A stretch of DNA of 64,000 nucleotides from Georgenia subflava (GCF_009193155.1 NZ_VUKD01000002.1:248001-312000), one strand, 5' to 3'. Shown: positions 34,810 to 48,470, counted from the first letter of the stretch. Numbers and translations are program-made. The notes: a model not told the origin generated them from the sequence alone.

Positions 34810-36176
34810 GCCAGGGCCTCGCGCATCGGCGCCAGCTTCGCCTCGGACTCCGCCAGCTCGGCGTCCGGGTCCGAGGCGGCCACGATCCCGCATCCGGCGA
34901 AGAGCCGGATGCGGTGGTCGTCGTCGCGCGAGATCTCGCCCGAGCGCAGCGCGATGCCCCACTCGCCGTCGCCGTCGGCACCGATCCACCCGACCGGACC
35001 GGCGTAGCGCCCGCGGTCCATCCGCTCGGCCTCCGCGAGGATCGCCGTCGCCGTCGGCGTCGGGGTGCCGCCCACCGCAGCCGTCGGGTGCAGGGCCGCC
35101 GCGAGCGCCAGGCTCGAGGGGCCGCGCCCGTCGGCCGAGTGCGCCGGGAACGTCGACGGGTGCCCCAGCGCCCCGTCGACGACGCCGGTGACGTCGCTGG
35201 CTAGGTGCATCACGTTCGGCAGGTGCAGCACGAACGGCGCGTCCGGCACGTTGATCGAGGCGCAGTAGGGGCGCAGCGCCCGCACCAGCGAGGCGACGGC
35301 CAGCTCGTGCTCCTCGAGGTCCTTGGACGAGCGCGCCAGCTCGGCGGCGTGCCGCAGGTCGTCGGCGTCGTCGCCGGTGCGCCGGATCGTGCCGGCGAGC
35401 ACCCGGCACGCGGCCAGGCCCTTCTCGCGACGGACCAGCAGCTCCGGCGTCGCCCCCACCAGATGGTCGACGGCGAACGTCCAGCAGGCCGGGTACTCCG
35501 CGGCCAGCCGGCCCAGCAGGTGCCGCACGTCCAGCGGCCGGGCCGACCGGGCGACGACGTCGCGCGCCATGACCACCTTCGTCACGTCACCGGCGCGGAT
35601 CCGTCGCACGACGTCGGCGACGGCGGAGCGCCACGTCGGGGAGTCCAGCGCGCCGTCCGACCACCTCACGTCCTGGGGGGCGACCACCGGGTCGGGGACG
35701 GGTGCGGCCAGGGGCGGCCCCGCGCCGTCGGCGGGCGTCACCGTCGTCAGCCAAGCGACGCCGTCGCGGCGGCCGAGCACGACCTCGGGCACCACGAGCA
35801 CGCCGCCCGCTCTCGAGTCGGGGGAGAAGGCGAAGGAGCCGAAGGCGACCGGCCCGGTGCCGGGTTCGCGCACGTCGTCGGAGATCCGCATGTCACCCAC
35901 GGCGCGCGCCCATGCGGCGTCGGCGTCCCGGATCCGGTCGGCACCCGAGGTCTCGATGCGCAGCGCCTCGCCCCAGCCGACCAGGCCGTCACCGCGGCGC
36001 ACCCAGGAGAAGGTCTCGGACGCGGAGGCGTTGGGCAGGCGGGCGATCAGCTCGCCCGGGTCCTCGATCGCGACGGTGCGGGCGTGCAGCGTCGGCGCCT
36101 CCGGGACGGCCGCGAGGTGCACGGCGGCCGCGGCCGGAGCGGGGCCGGCCGTGGGGGTGCGAGGTTTCCTGGACAT
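34800..36176 (-). CDS. menF: Isochorismate synthase MenF
   Basis: Converts chorismate to isochorismate. 458 residues of the anthranilate synthase I/isochorismate synthase family. Key segments are [11 protein letters not shown] (general-base Lys), [58 protein letters not shown] and the C-terminal [25 protein letters not shown] with metal-binding Glu residues. A menaquinone role is inferred from the neighbours; no siderophore gene is near. TAAGGT (reverse strand 36185-36190) lies eight bases before the ATG. Confidence 0.94.
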   Translation of the reverse strand: MSRKPRTPTAGPAPAAAAVHLAAVPEAPTLHARTVAIEDPGELIARLPNASASETFSWVRRGDGLVGWGEALRIETSGADRIRDADAAWARAVGDMRISDDVREPGTGPVAFGSFAFSPDSRAGGVLVVPEVVLGRRDGVAWLTTVTPADGAGPPLAAPVPDPVVAPQDVRWSDGALDSPTWRSAVADVVRRIRAGDVTKVVMARDVVARSARPLDVRHLLGRLAAEYPACWTFAVDHLVGATPELLVRREKGLAACRVLAGTIRRTGDDADDLRHAAELARSSKDLEEHELAVASLVRALRPYCASINVPDAPFVLHLPNVMHLASDVTGVVDGALGHPSTFPAHSADGRGPSSLALAAALHPTAAVGGTPTPTATAILAEAERMDRGRYAGPVGWIGADGDGEWGIALRSGEISRDDDHRIRLFAGCGIVAASDPDAELAESEAKLAPMREALAQA

Positions 36177-36234
36177 CGCCGATCACCTTATGCCCGCGGC
36201 GCGCGCGGCGCCTGGGACCTGGGAGGATGGCCCC

Positions 36235-36930
36235 ATGAGCCGAGCCAGTCTGGAGAAGGACCCACGCGAGGTCGCGGGGATGTTCGACGGCGTCGCCCGC
36301 CGGTACGACCTCACGAACGACGTGCTGTCCCTGGGGCAGGACCGGATCTGGCGGGTCGCCACCCGCAAGGCGGTCGGCGCGCGTCCCGGCGAGCAGATCC
36401 TCGACCTCGCCGCCGGCACCGGCACCTCCTCCGAGGAGTACGCCGACGCCGGGATCGACGTCGTCCCGTGCGACTTCTCCACCGGGATGATGGCCGTGGG
36501 CAAGCGTCGCCGACCCGACCTGCCGTTCGTGGCCGGTGACGCGACCGCCCTGCCCTTCGCCGACGAGAGCTTCGACGCCGTGACGATCTCCTTCGGCCTC
36601 CGCAACGTGGTCGACACGGACCGGGCGCTGCGCGAGATGCTCCGGGTGACCCGCCCCGGCGGCCGCCTGGTGGTGTGCGAGTTCTCCCGCCCGACCTTCG
36701 CGCCGTTCCGCGCCGTGTACGAGTTCTACCTCGGTCAGGCCCTGCCGCGGGTGGCGTCGATGGTCTCGTCCAACACCGACGCGTACACCTACCTCGCCGA
36801 GTCGATCGTCTCCTGGCCCGCGCAGCGCGAGCTGGGGCGCACCATCGGCCGGGCGGGGTGGCGCGAGGTCGCCTTCCGCAACCTCTCGGGCGGCATCGTC
36901 GCGCTGCACCGCGCGGTGCGCCCCCTCTGA
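36235..36930 (+). CDS. menG: Demethylmenaquinone methyltransferase MenG (UbiE)
   Basis: Adds the last methyl group to the naphthoquinone ring using S-adenosylmethionine. 231 residues. [24 protein letters not shown] is the UbiE/COQ5 signature, the SAM site is [12 protein letters not shown] with DFSTGMM, and [24 protein letters not shown] is signature 2. GGGAGG lies about ten bases before the ATG. It is divergent from menF across 58 bases. Confidence 0.96.
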   Translation: MSRASLEKDPREVAGMFDGVARRYDLTNDVLSLGQDRIWRVATRKAVGARPGEQILDLAAGTGTSSEEYADAGIDVVPCDFSTGMMAVGKRRRPDLPFVAGDATALPFADESFDAVTISFGLRNVVDTDRALREMLRVTRPGGRLVVCEFSRPTFAPFRAVYEFYLGQALPRVASMVSSNTDAYTYLAESIVSWPAQRELGRTIGRAGWREVAFRNLSGGIVALHRAVRPL

Positions 36931-36975
36931 CGCGCTCCGCGCGGAGCCCGGGCACGGGCCGGGCGACATGTCCGA

Positions 36976-36991
36976 GTTAGGTCGCCCTAAC
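36976..36991. promoter_or_regulatory. GTTAGG-CCTAAC dyad upstream of the menJ-like gene
   Basis: Perfect 6-bp arms GTTAGG and CCTAAC with a 4-base centre. The half sites resemble DtxR/IdeR iron-box halves (TTAGG, CTAAC), but only about 12 of 19 positions fit that consensus. TAAACT (37015-37020), a possible -10, lies about 24 bases downstream. Confidence 0.4.
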
Positions 36992-37064
36992 AAGACGAGG
37001 CCGGACGGGATTACTAAACTCATGGCCGTACGGGCCGGTGTGCCCCTCACCTTCTCCTGGAGCG

Positions 37065-38372
37065 ATGACGTTGGGTTCGGCTGTGCATGCAGAGGCTGAT
37101 GCCGACGTCATCGTCGTCGGTGCCGGGCCCGGCGGTTCGGCCACGGCCCACTACCTCGCCCAGACCGGGCTCGAGGTCCTCCTGCTGGAGAAGGGAACGT
37201 TCCCGCGCGACAAGATCTGCGGGGACGGACTGACGCCGCGCGCCGTCGCCGAGATGATCCGCATGGGCGTGCCGACGCCGGAGTCCGAGGGCTGGATCCG
37301 CAACTGGGGGCTGCGCACCTACGGTGCCGGGCACCGCATCGAGATCCCGTGGCCCGAGCTGGCCGAGATGCCGGCGTACGGGCTCGCGCGTTCCCGGATG
37401 AACCTCGACGAGACGCTCGCGCGCCACGCGCAGGCCTCCGGCGCCGTGCTGCGCGAGGGCATGTCGGTCACCGGCCCCGTCCGGCACGAACGCTCGGGCC
37501 GCATCCTCGGCGTGAGGGCACGTCCCGTCGACGCCGCCGGTCGCCGCAGCGGCGACGAGGTGACCTTCCGTGCCCCGCTCGTGGTCGACGCCGGCGGGGT
37601 GTCCGCACGGCTGGCCACCTCGATGGGCGTCGAGAAGAACATGGACCGGCCCATGGGCGTCGCGGTGCGGACGTACTTCCGCACCCCGCGCCACGCCGAC
37701 ACGCACATGGAGTCCCACCTCGAGCTGTGGGACGGCAGGCCGGGGGAGTCGAACCTCATGCCCGGCTACGGCTGGATCTTCGCCCTCGGCGACGGGACGG
37801 CGAACGTCGGCCTGGGGTCGCTCAGCTCCACCGCCCGGCCCACCGGGCTGGACTACAAGGCCATGTTCCGCACCTGGATGGAGAACGCGCCGGCCGAGTG
37901 GGAGTTCACCGAGGAGAACCAGATCGGCGAGCTGCGCAGCGCCGCCCTGCCGATGGCGTTCAACCGCAAGCCGCACTACACCCAGGGGCTGCTCCTGGTG
38001 GGGGACTCCGGCGGCATGGTCTCGCCGTTCAACGGCGAGGGCATCGCCTATGCCATGCAGTCGGGGCGCATCGCCGCCGACGTCATCTCCCAGGCGCTCG
38101 CGCGCAGCTCGGCGTACGCGCTGGAGAAGACCCTGCGCACCTACCCGAAGATCCTCGCGGACGAGCTCGGCGGCTACTACTCGCTCGGCCAGGTCTTCGC
38201 GCGGCTCATCGAGCGCCCCGAGATCATGCGGCTCTGCGTCCGGTACGGGCTGCCGCGCCCCACCCTCATGCGCTTCACCATGAAGCTGCTCTCGGACGGC
38301 TTCGACCGCCGGGACGGGGACTGGATGGACCGGCTCATCACGGCGCTGACCAAGATGGCGCCGGCATCATGA
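37065..38372 (+). CDS. Geranylgeranyl reductase family flavoprotein, MenJ-like
   Basis: 435 residues. The FAD site is VIVVGAGPGGSATAHYLAQTGLEVLLLEKGTFPRDKICGDG, then SRMNLDETLARHA, and the second FAD motif LLVGDSGGMVSPFNGEGIAYAMQSGR. This matches the digeranylgeranyl-reductase group. In mycobacteria MenJ of this group saturates one isoprene unit of menaquinone. The position between menG and nuoA supports the same role, giving MK with a partly saturated tail. TGGAG precedes the ATG; the longer reading from 37038 is less likely. Confidence 0.88.
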   Translation: MTLGSAVHAEADADVIVVGAGPGGSATAHYLAQTGLEVLLLEKGTFPRDKICGDGLTPRAVAEMIRMGVPTPESEGWIRNWGLRTYGAGHRIEIPWPELAEMPAYGLARSRMNLDETLARHAQASGAVLREGMSVTGPVRHERSGRILGVRARPVDAAGRRSGDEVTFRAPLVVDAGGVSARLATSMGVEKNMDRPMGVAVRTYFRTPRHADTHMESHLELWDGRPGESNLMPGYGWIFALGDGTANVGLGSLSSTARPTGLDYKAMFRTWMENAPAEWEFTEENQIGELRSAALPMAFNRKPHYTQGLLLVGDSGGMVSPFNGEGIAYAMQSGRIAADVISQALARSSAYALEKTLRTYPKILADELGGYYSLGQVFARLIERPEIMRLCVRYGLPRPTLMRFTMKLLSDGFDRRDGDWMDRLITALTKMAPAS

Positions 38373-38416
38373 GCGTCCGCAGACCGGGCGGGACGAGCGT
38401 CCTGAACAGAAGCCCG

Positions 38417-38422
38417 TACGCT
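38417..38422 (+). promoter_or_regulatory. Possible -10 of the nuo operon
   Basis: TACGCT in the 109-base gap before nuoA; a start near 38429 would give a leader of about 50 bases. No -35 is recognisable, so transcription may instead come through from the menJ-like gene. Confidence 0.3.
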
Positions 38423-38481
38423 GGCAAGAGGAATGCCGTGACGCAGGTGGACGGCACCCGAGGTAGACCGACGGAGGCACC

Positions 38482-38844
38482 ATGACCAACCCCTATGTCC
38501 CGCTGCTGATCATGATGGGTGTCGCCGCGGCGATGGCCATCGGTGGTCTGGCGGCGAGCAAGGTCATCGGGCCGAGCCGTTACAACCGGGTGAAGGTGGC
38601 GAACTACGAGTGCGGCATCGAGCCGACGCCGCGCGCCCCGCACGCCGGGCGCTTCCCGGTGAAGTACTACCTCATCGCCATGACCTTCATCATCTTCGAC
38701 ATCGAGGTGGTCTTCCTCTACCCGTGGGCGGTGGCGTTCTCCGAGCTCGCCATCTTCGGGCTGGTGGCCATGCTCGGCTTCATCTTCCTGATCTCGGTGC
38801 CGTTCGTCTACGAGTGGCGCCGCGGCGGGCTCGAGTGGGACTGA
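38482..38844 (+). CDS. nuoA: NADH-quinone oxidoreductase subunit A
   Basis: 120 residues, three membrane segments, with the conserved acidic loop [42 protein letters not shown]. It helps couple quinone reduction to proton movement near NuoH and NuoJ. GGAGG lies six bases before the ATG. First gene of the operon. Confidence 0.98.
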   Translation: MTNPYVPLLIMMGVAAAMAIGGLAASKVIGPSRYNRVKVANYECGIEPTPRAPHAGRFPVKYYLIAMTFIIFDIEVVFLYPWAVAFSELAIFGLVAMLGFIFLISVPFVYEWRRGGLEWD

Positions 38845-38854
38845 GGTAGCAACA

Positions 38855-39405
<551 letters not shown>

Positions 39406-39409
<4 letters not shown>

Positions 39410-40215
39410 CCGCGGCCGACGACGACAAGACCGCGGCAGCCGACGCCGCCAAGCCGGGCACCTCCAGCAGCGAGGTGGGCCAGCCCGCTACCGCCGCCGC
39501 GCTCGAGGCCGGCTCGCAGCACGTGCCGGCCGGTCCGCGCGGCGCCCGCACCCAGCTCGAGGTGGTCGCCACCCGGCACGGGATGTTCGGCGTGCACGGC
39601 TCCGGGGACACCTCCGGCTTCGGCGGCCAGGTCACGACGATCGCCATGCCGCCGGCCAGCCGGCGCCCCTACGGCGGCTGGTTCGACGAGGTCGTCGACG
39701 TCCTCGTCGAGATCCTCACGGAGCAGGGGCTGGACCCCGACGCCGTGCTGGAGAAGGTGGTCGTCGACCGCGGCGAGCTGACGATCTTCGTCGCCCGCGA
39801 GCACATCGAGACCGTCTGCCGTGCGCTGCGCGACGACCAGGACCTGCGCTTCGAGCTGTGCCTCGGCGTCTCCGGGGTGCACTACCCCCAGGACACCGGC
39901 CGCGAGCTGCACGCCGTGTACCAGCTGCTCTCCGTGACCCACTCGCGCCAGCTGCGCCTGGAGGTCACCTGCCCGGACGACGACCCGCACATCCCCACGG
40001 TCGTCGACACCTACCCCAGCAACGACTGGCACGAGCGCGAGGCGTGGGACCTGTTCGGGATCGTCTTCGACGGCCACCCGTCGCTGGCCCGCACCGCGAT
40101 GCCGGACGACTGGGTCGGCCACCCGCAGCGCAAGGACTACCCGCTCGGCGGCATCCCCGTGGAGTACAAGGGAGCCACCATCCCGCCGCCCGACACCCGG
40201 AGGTCGTACAGCTGA
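39406..40215 (+). CDS. nuoC: NADH-quinone oxidoreductase subunit C
   Basis: 269 residues, 30 kDa-subunit family. The core ends in the signature [48 protein letters not shown]. The first 55 residues are an Ala/Asp-rich extension typical of actinobacterial NuoC. The GTG start overlaps the nuoB stop, and the stop overlaps the nuoD ATG by one base (TGATG). It forms part of the peripheral arm beside NuoD and NuoB. Confidence 0.97.
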
Positions 40216-41564
40216 TGTCCGCGTCCACCAACACCCGTCCCACCGCCGCCCGCCCGGCCGGCGAGGCACCCGGGGCACCGGAGTTCGTCGCCGAGGGCGG
40301 CGACTGGGCGGAGATCGCCGCGGAGGCGGAGCGCCTCGGCGAGGAGCGCATCGTCGTCAACATGGGTCCGGTGCACCCCTCGACGCACGGCGTGCTGCGG
40401 CTCATCCTCGAGATCGACGGCGAGACCGTGCGCGAGCTGCGCGTCGGCACCGGCTACCTGCACACCGGCATCGAGAAGAACATGGAGTACCGCACCTGGA
40501 CCCAGGGCGTGACGTTCTGCACCCGCATGGACTACGTCGCCCCGTTCTTCCAGGAGGTCGGCTACTGCCTCGCCGTCGAGAAGCTCCTCGGCATCACCGA
40601 GCAGGTGCCCGAGCGCGCCACCCTCATCCGCGTGCTGATGATGGAGCTCAACCGCATCGCCTCGCACCTCATCGCGATCGGCACCGGCGGGAACGAGCTC
40701 GGCGCCACCACGATGATGACCGTGGCCTTCCGCGGCCGCGAGGACATCCTGCGGATCTTCGAGCGCATCACCGGCCTGCGGATGAACCACGCGTACATCC
40801 GCCCCGGGGGCGTCGCGCAGGACCTCCCGCCCGGCACCACCGACTACGTGCGCGAGCTGCTCCCCAACATCCGGCTCTCCGTCAAGGAGCTGCAGGACCT
40901 GACGGTGGAGAACCCGATCTTCAAGCTGCGCCAGCAGAACGTCGGGTACATCTCCCTGGCGGGCGCGATGGCGCTCGGCCTGACCGGCCCGTCGGTCCGC
41001 GCCGCCGGCCTGCCGCTGGACCTGCGCAAGAGCCAGCCGTACTGCGGCTACGAGACCTACGACTTCGACGTCCCCGTGCGCGACCACTCGGACTCCTACA
41101 ACCGCACGATGGTCCGCTACGACGAGTGCTACGAGTCCATCAAGATCGTCCTCCAGGCGCTCGACCGCCTCGACGCCACCCCCGGCCCGGTGATGGTGGC
41201 CGACAAGAAGGTCGCATGGCCCGCGCAGCTGTCGATCGGCTCCGACGGCCAGGGCAACTCGCTCGAGCACATCAAGGAGATCATGTCGACCTCCATGGAG
41301 TCGCTCATCCATCACTTCAAGCTCGTGACGGAGGGGTTCCGGGTGCCCGCCGGCCAGGTCTTCACGACCGTCGAGCACGCCAAGGGCGTCATGGGCGTGC
41401 ACCTGGTGTCCGACGGCGGCACGCGTCCCTACCGGGCCCACTTCCGGGACCCGTCCTACTCCAACCTGCAGTCCACGGCGATGATCTGCGAGGGCGGCCA
41501 GCTCGCCGACGTCGTGGTGTCCCTGGCCTCGCTCGACCCCGTCCTGGGAGGGGTGGACCGCTGA
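40215..41564 (+). CDS. nuoD: NADH-quinone oxidoreductase subunit D
   Basis: 449 residues, 49 kDa-subunit family. [21 protein letters not shown] forms the quinone-site loop with its conserved His, and [20 protein letters not shown], the NNVGYIS-like region and the C-terminal [13 protein letters not shown] are all present. With NuoB it forms the quinone cavity, here for menaquinone. The ATG overlaps the nuoC stop and the end overlaps nuoE by one base. Confidence 0.98.
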   Translation: MSASTNTRPTAARPAGEAPGAPEFVAEGGDWAEIAAEAERLGEERIVVNMGPVHPSTHGVLRLILEIDGETVRELRVGTGYLHTGIEKNMEYRTWTQGVTFCTRMDYVAPFFQEVGYCLAVEKLLGITEQVPERATLIRVLMMELNRIASHLIAIGTGGNELGATTMMTVAFRGREDILRIFERITGLRMNHAYIRPGGVAQDLPPGTTDYVRELLPNIRLSVKELQDLTVENPIFKLRQQNVGYISLAGAMALGLTGPSVRAAGLPLDLRKSQPYCGYETYDFDVPVRDHSDSYNRTMVRYDECYESIKIVLQALDRLDATPGPVMVADKKVAWPAQLSIGSDGQGNSLEHIKEIMSTSMESLIHHFKLVTEGFRVPAGQVFTTVEHAKGVMGVHLVSDGGTRPYRAHFRDPSYSNLQSTAMICEGGQLADVVVSLASLDPVLGGVDR

Positions 41565-42447
41565 TGAGCAGCGAGACCTTTGCACCGGAGGCCGACGCGC
41601 GCCTGCGCGCCGAGGCGGCCGAGATCATCTCCCGGTACCCGCAGGCCCGCTCGGCCCTGCTGCCGATGCTGCACCTGGTCCAGTCCGAGGACGGCTTCGT
41701 CTCCCCGCGCGGCATCACCCTCTGCGCGGACATCCTCGGGCTCACCCGCGCCGAGGTGTCCGCGGTCGCCACGTTCTACAGCCAGTACAAGCGCCACCCC
41801 AACGGCGAGTACACCGTCGGGGTGTGCACCAACGCGCTGTGCGCCGTCATGGGCGGCGACATCATCTTCGAGAAGGTCTCCGAGCACCTCGGCGTCGGGC
41901 ACGACGAGACGACGGTGGACGGCAAGATCACCCTCGAGCAGGTCGAGTGCAACGCGGCCTGCGACTACGCCCCCGTGGTGATGGTCAACTGGGAGTTCTT
42001 CGACAACCAGACCCCGGCGTCGACGATCGCCCTGGTGGACCAGATCACCGCCGGTGAGCCGGTGCAGCCCACCCGGGGCGCGAGCACCGTCGGGACCTTC
42101 AAGGAGATCTCGCACGTGCTCGCCGGCTTCGAGGACGGTCGTGCGGACGAGGGGGTCGGGGCGGGCGACGCCACGCTGCTGGGCCTGCGGCTCGCGCGGG
42201 AGAACGACTGGCAGGCGCCCGGGGCCCGTCGCGGCCGCCGCGAGGACGCCGACGGCGGACCCGCCGGGGACACCGCAGCCGCCGGGGAGGGGGCCGGCAC
42301 GGCCACCGGCGGCGCCGACGTCACCGGGGCCGAGGCCGCCGGCAAGGCACCCGTCGGTGACACGCAGTCCAGCGCGGACCGCAAGCCGACCACCGAGGCC
42401 GACGTCTCCGCCGAGACCGTCGACAAGGACGTCAAGAAGGAGGCCGA

Positions 42448-42451
<4 letters not shown>
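41564..42451 (+). CDS. nuoE: NADH-quinone oxidoreductase subunit E with long tail
   Basis: 295 residues. The thioredoxin-like 2Fe-2S domain (cluster N1a) has Cys88 and Cys93 (VCTNALC) and Cys129 and Cys133 (ECNAAC). Residues about 205-295 are an Ala/Gly/Asp/Thr-rich, probably disordered tail ending in DKDVKKEAE. The tail is longer than in E. coli (166 aa) and is a common but variable actinobacterial feature. The GTG of nuoF overlaps the stop. Confidence 0.96.
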
Positions 42452-43769
<1,318 letters not shown>

Positions 43770-43773
<4 letters not shown>

Positions 43774-46406
43774 CAGCGACGACGGACCGTCAGTCCGAGG
43801 CCCCGGTCGAGCTGCACACGGTGACCATCGACGGCGTCGAGGTCCAGGTCCCGAAGGGCACCCTGGTCATCCGCGCCGCGGAGCAGGCCGGGATCCAGAT
43901 CCCGCGCTTCTGCGACCACCCGCTGCTCGCGCCCGCCGGCGCCTGCCGCCAGTGCCTGGTCGACGTCTCGACCCCGGACCGCGAGGGCAACCTGCGGGCG
44001 ATGCCCAAGCCGCAGACCTCCTGCACGCTCGAGGCGACGCCCGGCATGGTGGTGGCCACGCAGCACACCTCCGACGTCGCCGACAAGGCCCAGCACGGGA
44101 TCATGGAGTTCCTCCTGATCAACCACCCGCTGGACTGCCCCGTCTGCGACAAGGGCGGCGAGTGCCCCCTGCAGAACCAGGCGATGAGCAACGGGCGGGC
44201 CACCACCCGCTTCGTCGACATCAAGCGGACGTTCCCCAAGCCGATCAAGGTCTCCACCCAGATCCTGCTCGACCGGGACCGCTGCATCCTGTGCCAGCGC
44301 TGCACGCGCTTCTCGGACGAGATCGCCGGGGACCCGTTCATCGCCCTGCAGGGCCGCGGCGGCGGCAGCCCCGCCCGCGAGGTCCACGCGATCCACGGCT
44401 CCCAGATCGGCCGGTTCGACGAGCACATCCTCGACTTCACCTCCTCGGGCGAGGAGGAGCCGCTCGTCGTCGCCACCGACGTCACCGGCCCGTTCGGCGA
44501 GCCCGGCGCGACGTCGGGCCTGGCGGTCGGTCCCCTCGGGCACGCCGAGCAGGACACCTCCGGGCGTCCCTTCTCCTCCTACTTCTCGGGCAACACCATC
44601 CAGATCTGCCCGGTCGGTGCGCTGACGTCCGCGGCGTACCGGTTCCGCTCGCGTCCCTTCGACCTGGTCTCGACCGAGTCCGTGGCCGAGCACGACGCCG
44701 GCGGCTCGGCGATCCGCGTCGACCACCGGCGCGGCGTGGTGCTGCGCCGGCTCGCCGGGGAGGACCCCGAGGTCAACGAGGAGTGGATCACCGACAAGGA
44801 CCGGTTCGCCTTCACCTGGCAGAGCGCCCCGGACCGCCTCACCCTCCCGCTCGTGCGGGACGAGGAGACCGGTGAGCTCGTCCCCACCAGCTGGTCCGAG
44901 GCTCTCGACATCGCCGCGACCGCGCTGCGCACCGCCGGCGAGAGCGGCGGGGTGGGCCTGCTGCCCGGCGGCCGTCTGACGCTCGAGGACTCCTACGCCT
45001 GGTCGAAGTTCGCCCGGGTCGTGCTCGGCACGAACGACATCGACCACCGTGCCCGCGTCCACACCGACGAGGAGGCGCAGTTCCTCGCGCACCACGTGGC
45101 GGCCAGCGGCCTCGGCGTGACCTTCCCCGACCTCGAGAAGGCCGGGCAGGTCCTCCTCGTGGGCCTGGAGCCCGAGGAGGAGTCCGGCACCATCTTCCTG
45201 CGCCTGCGCAAGGGGGCGCTGGCCGGCACCGTCAAGGTGGCGACCATCGCCCCGTTCGCCACCCGCGGGACCACCAAGATGCGCGCAGAGCTCGTCGCGG
45301 CGGCCCCCGGCACCGAGCCGGAGGTCCTCGAGGCCGTGACGCCCGGCTCCACCGAGGCACTGCTCAGCAGCCTGGCCGAGCGCCTCGCCGAGCCGGGCGC
45401 GGTCATCCTCGTCGGTGAGCGCGCGGCCGCGGTGCGGGGCACGCTCTCCGCCGTCGCCGCCCTCGCGGAGCGCACCGGCGCCCGCCTGGCCTGGGTACCG
45501 CGTCGTGCCGGCGAGGTCGGCGCGCTGGACGCCGGTCTGCTGCCGGGCCTGCTCCCCGGAGGACGCCAGGTCGACGACGACGACGCCCGGGTGGACGTCG
45601 GCGCCGTCTGGGGCGTGGGGTCGCTGCCCGCGGCCCCCGGACGCGACCTCACCGGCATCCTCACCGCCGCGCGCGACGGCGCCCTGGGCGCCCTCGTGGT
45701 CGGCGGTCTCGAGCCCCTGGACCTGCCCGACCCGGTGCTCGCCCGCGAGGCCCTCGCCGCTGCCGGGTTCGTCCTGCAGCTCGAGGTCCGTCGCTCGGAG
45801 GTCACCGAGCACGCCGACGTCGTGCTGCCGGTCGCGCCGCCCGTGGAGAAGGCGGGGACGTTCGTCAGCTGGGAGGGCCGCATGCGGCCCTTCGGGCAGG
45901 TGCTCGTCTCCCGCTCGCTGTCCGACCGGCAGGCGCTGCACGCCCTGGCCGCCGAGCTGGGCGTCGACCTCGGCCTGGACGAGCTGCCCGCCACGCACGC
46001 CGAGCTGACCGAGCTCGCCGGGTGGGAGGGGGCGCGCGCCACGGCCCCCGCCGTCGCGCCCGGCCCGCTGCCGGCCCCCGCGCAGGGGCAGGCCGTGCTC
46101 GCCACCTGGAAGCTCCAGCTGGACTCGGGGCGCGGTCAGGACGGCGAGCCGCACCTGGCCGGCACGGCCCACCGGCCCGTCGTCCGCCTGAACGCCGAGA
46201 CCGCCGCCGGGCTCGGCGTCGTCGACGGCGACCGGGTCACCGTGACCGGGCCGGCCGGTGCGATCACGCTGCCGCTGTCGGTGACCACCATGCCCTCGCA
46301 CGTCGTCTGGCTGCCGGAGAACTCCCCGGGCTCGAGCGTGCGCACGATGCTCGGCGTGGGAGCCGGCGCCGTCGTCGCCCTGTCTGCCGAAGAGGTGTCC
46401 CAGTGA
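43770..46406 (+). CDS. nuoG: NADH-quinone oxidoreductase subunit G, lacking the N7 cluster site
   Basis: 878 residues. The 2Fe-2S N1b ligands are Cys48, Cys59, Cys62 and Cys85. The His-Cys3 cluster N5 uses His119, Cys123, Cys126 and Cys132, and N4 uses Cys172, Cys175, Cys178 and Cys280. The molybdopterin-oxidoreductase-like domain follows. At the place of the extra 4Fe-4S cluster N7 (pattern VCEHCASGC ... NCDK in other actinobacteria) the residues are Ala306, Asp309, Ser313 and Thr341. N7 is therefore absent, but the normal electron path N3-N1b-N4-N5 to N6 is intact. Confidence 0.97.
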
Positions 46407-47758
46407 GAACGCTCCAGCCGATGGCGGCTGCCGCCCCGACGGCCGACTTCAGCAACGACACCTGGTGGATCTGGGTCATCAAGGCCGTCGCCATCCTGGT
46501 GTTCCTGCTGGTGTCGGTCCTCATGGCCCTGTGGGTCGAGCGCCGGGGACTCGGTCGCATGCAGACCCGTCCCGGACCCAACGTGCACGGACCCCTCGGC
46601 CTCCTGCAGGCCGTCGGCGACGCGCTCAAGCTGGTCCTGAAGGAGGACTTCACGATCAAGGGGGCGGACAAGTTCGTCTACGCCCTCGCCCCGTTCATCG
46701 CGTCCTTCTGCGCCTTCCTCGTGCTCGCCGTGATCCCGTTCGGCCCGGAGGTCTCGATCTTCGGCGTCGTGACGCCGCTGCAGCTGACCGACACCCCTGT
46801 CGCCGTGCTGTACTTCCTGGCCGTCACGGCGCTGGGCGTGTACGGCATCGTGCTCGGCGGCTGGGCCTCGAACTCCACCTACCCGCTGCTCGGGTCGGTG
46901 CGCTCCGCGGCGCAGATCATCTCCTACGAGCTGAGCATGGGGCTCTCGCTCGTCAGCGTCATCCTCGTGTCCGGCTCGCTCTCGACCTCCCAGATCGTCA
47001 GCGCCCAGACGCAGCTGTGGTGGGCGATCGCCCTCGCGCCCGCGTTCGTGGTCTACCTCGTGTCCATGGTCGGCGAGGTCAACCGGCTGCCGTTCGACCT
47101 CCCCGAGGCCGAGGGCGAGCTGGTGGCCGGCCACATGGTCGAGTACACCTCGATGAAGTTCGCGTGGTTCTTCCTCGCCGAGTACATCAACATGTTCAAC
47201 GTCTCGGCGGTGGCGACGACCCTCTTCCTCGGCGGCTGGCGCGCCCCGTGGCCGCTGTCCTCCATCGGGGACGGTGTCCTCAACACCGGCTGGTGGCCGG
47301 TGCTGTGGTTCATCGCGAAGATGTGGCTGGTCATGTTCCTCATGATCTGGACCCGCGGGACGCTGCTGCGCTTCCGCTACGACCAGTTCATGAAGCTCGG
47401 CTGGAAGATCCTCATCCCGGTCGCCCTCGTGTGGCTCGTGCTGGTCGCCGTCGTGCAGGGCGTGCGTCAGTTCACCGAGACCGACCTGTCGACGATGCTG
47501 CTGTGGATCGGAGGTGTCTTCGCCGTCCTCATGGTGGTGCTGCTGCTGTGGCCCGCCAAGAAGGAGGAGGCCGAGGAGCCCCGGACGGCGCACCCCGACC
47601 TCATCCCGCCCGGTGGCGAGTTCGACGCGTTCGCCGGCGGCTACCCCGTCCCGCCCCTGCCCGGCCAGACGCTCCCGCCGTCGCCACGGCGCACGCGCCG
47701 CGAGTCGGCCGGCGTCGGCGGCCCGCAGTCCACCCCGAAGGAGGGCCACGATGTCTGA
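46403..47758 (+). CDS. nuoH: NADH-quinone oxidoreductase subunit H
   Basis: 451 residues, about eight membrane segments. [32 protein letters not shown] and [29 protein letters not shown] carry the charged E-channel and quinone-entry residues. It joins the peripheral arm to the membrane arm. Residues about 395-451 are a Pro/Glu-rich cytoplasmic tail absent from E. coli NuoH. The GTG overlaps nuoG by four bases and the 3' end overlaps nuoI by eight. Confidence 0.98.
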   Translation: MRTLQPMAAAAPTADFSNDTWWIWVIKAVAILVFLLVSVLMALWVERRGLGRMQTRPGPNVHGPLGLLQAVGDALKLVLKEDFTIKGADKFVYALAPFIASFCAFLVLAVIPFGPEVSIFGVVTPLQLTDTPVAVLYFLAVTALGVYGIVLGGWASNSTYPLLGSVRSAAQIISYELSMGLSLVSVILVSGSLSTSQIVSAQTQLWWAIALAPAFVVYLVSMVGEVNRLPFDLPEAEGELVAGHMVEYTSMKFAWFFLAEYINMFNVSAVATTLFLGGWRAPWPLSSIGDGVLNTGWWPVLWFIAKMWLVMFLMIWTRGTLLRFRYDQFMKLGWKILIPVALVWLVLVAVVQGVRQFTETDLSTMLLWIGGVFAVLMVVLLLWPAKKEEAEEPRTAHPDLIPPGGEFDAFAGGYPVPPLPGQTLPPSPRRTRRESAGVGGPQSTPKEGHDV

Positions 47759-48470
47759 GGACCAGCGCACCCCTGAAGAGGAGCGCGCCTCGCTGAGCCG
47801 CGCCGAGCGTCGCCGCGGCGAGGTGGACCGCCCCGCGCGGCAGGACCCGCTCGGGCCCGCGCAGAAGGGACCCCTCGGGCGACTCTTCGCACCGGTCGCC
47901 GGGTACGGCGTGACCATCTCGTCGATGTTCCGCCCGACGGTCACCGAGCAGTACCCGTTCGAGAAGGTGCCGACGCAGCCGCGATACCACGGTCGCCACC
48001 AGCTCAACCGCTACGCCGACGGCCTCGAGAAGTGCATCGGCTGCGAGCTGTGCGCCTGGGCGTGCCCGGCCGACGCGATCTACGTCGAGGCCGGCAACAA
48101 CACCCCGGACGGGCAGTACTCGCCGGGGGAGCGGTACGGCCGCGTCTACCAGATCAACTACCTGCGCTGCATCTTCTGCGGGCTGTGCATCGAGGCGTGC
48201 CCGACCCGGGCGCTGACGATGACCAACGAGTACGAGATCACCGGCCCCACCCGTGAGGGCATGATCTACGAGAAGCAGGACCTGCTCGCCCCGATGCTCG
48301 AGGGCATGCTGGCCGCGCCGCACCCGATGGTGGCGGGGACCGACGACGACAACTACTACCGCGACGAGATCTCCGGCCCGACGCAGGACCAGGTCGACTG
48401 GGTGCGCGAGAACCGGCCGGCCGACCCCACGCTCGGCACCGCGCGCGTCGTCGAGGAGGCCAGCAAGTGA
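47751..48470 (+). CDS. nuoI: NADH-quinone oxidoreductase subunit I
   Basis: 239 residues with two 4Fe-4S ferredoxin motifs (clusters N6a and N6b): Cys95, Cys98, Cys101 and Cys105 in [12 protein letters not shown], and Cys140, Cys143, Cys146 and Cys150 in [12 protein letters not shown]. The first 40 residues are an Arg/Glu-rich extension. GGAGGG precedes the ATG, which lies inside nuoH. The stop overlaps the nuoJ GTG. Confidence 0.98.
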   Translation: MSEDQRTPEEERASLSRAERRRGEVDRPARQDPLGPAQKGPLGRLFAPVAGYGVTISSMFRPTVTEQYPFEKVPTQPRYHGRHQLNRYADGLEKCIGCELCAWACPADAIYVEAGNNTPDGQYSPGERYGRVYQINYLRCIFCGLCIEACPTRALTMTNEYEITGPTREGMIYEKQDLLAPMLEGMLAAPHPMVAGTDDDNYYRDEISGPTQDQVDWVRENRPADPTLGTARVVEEASK

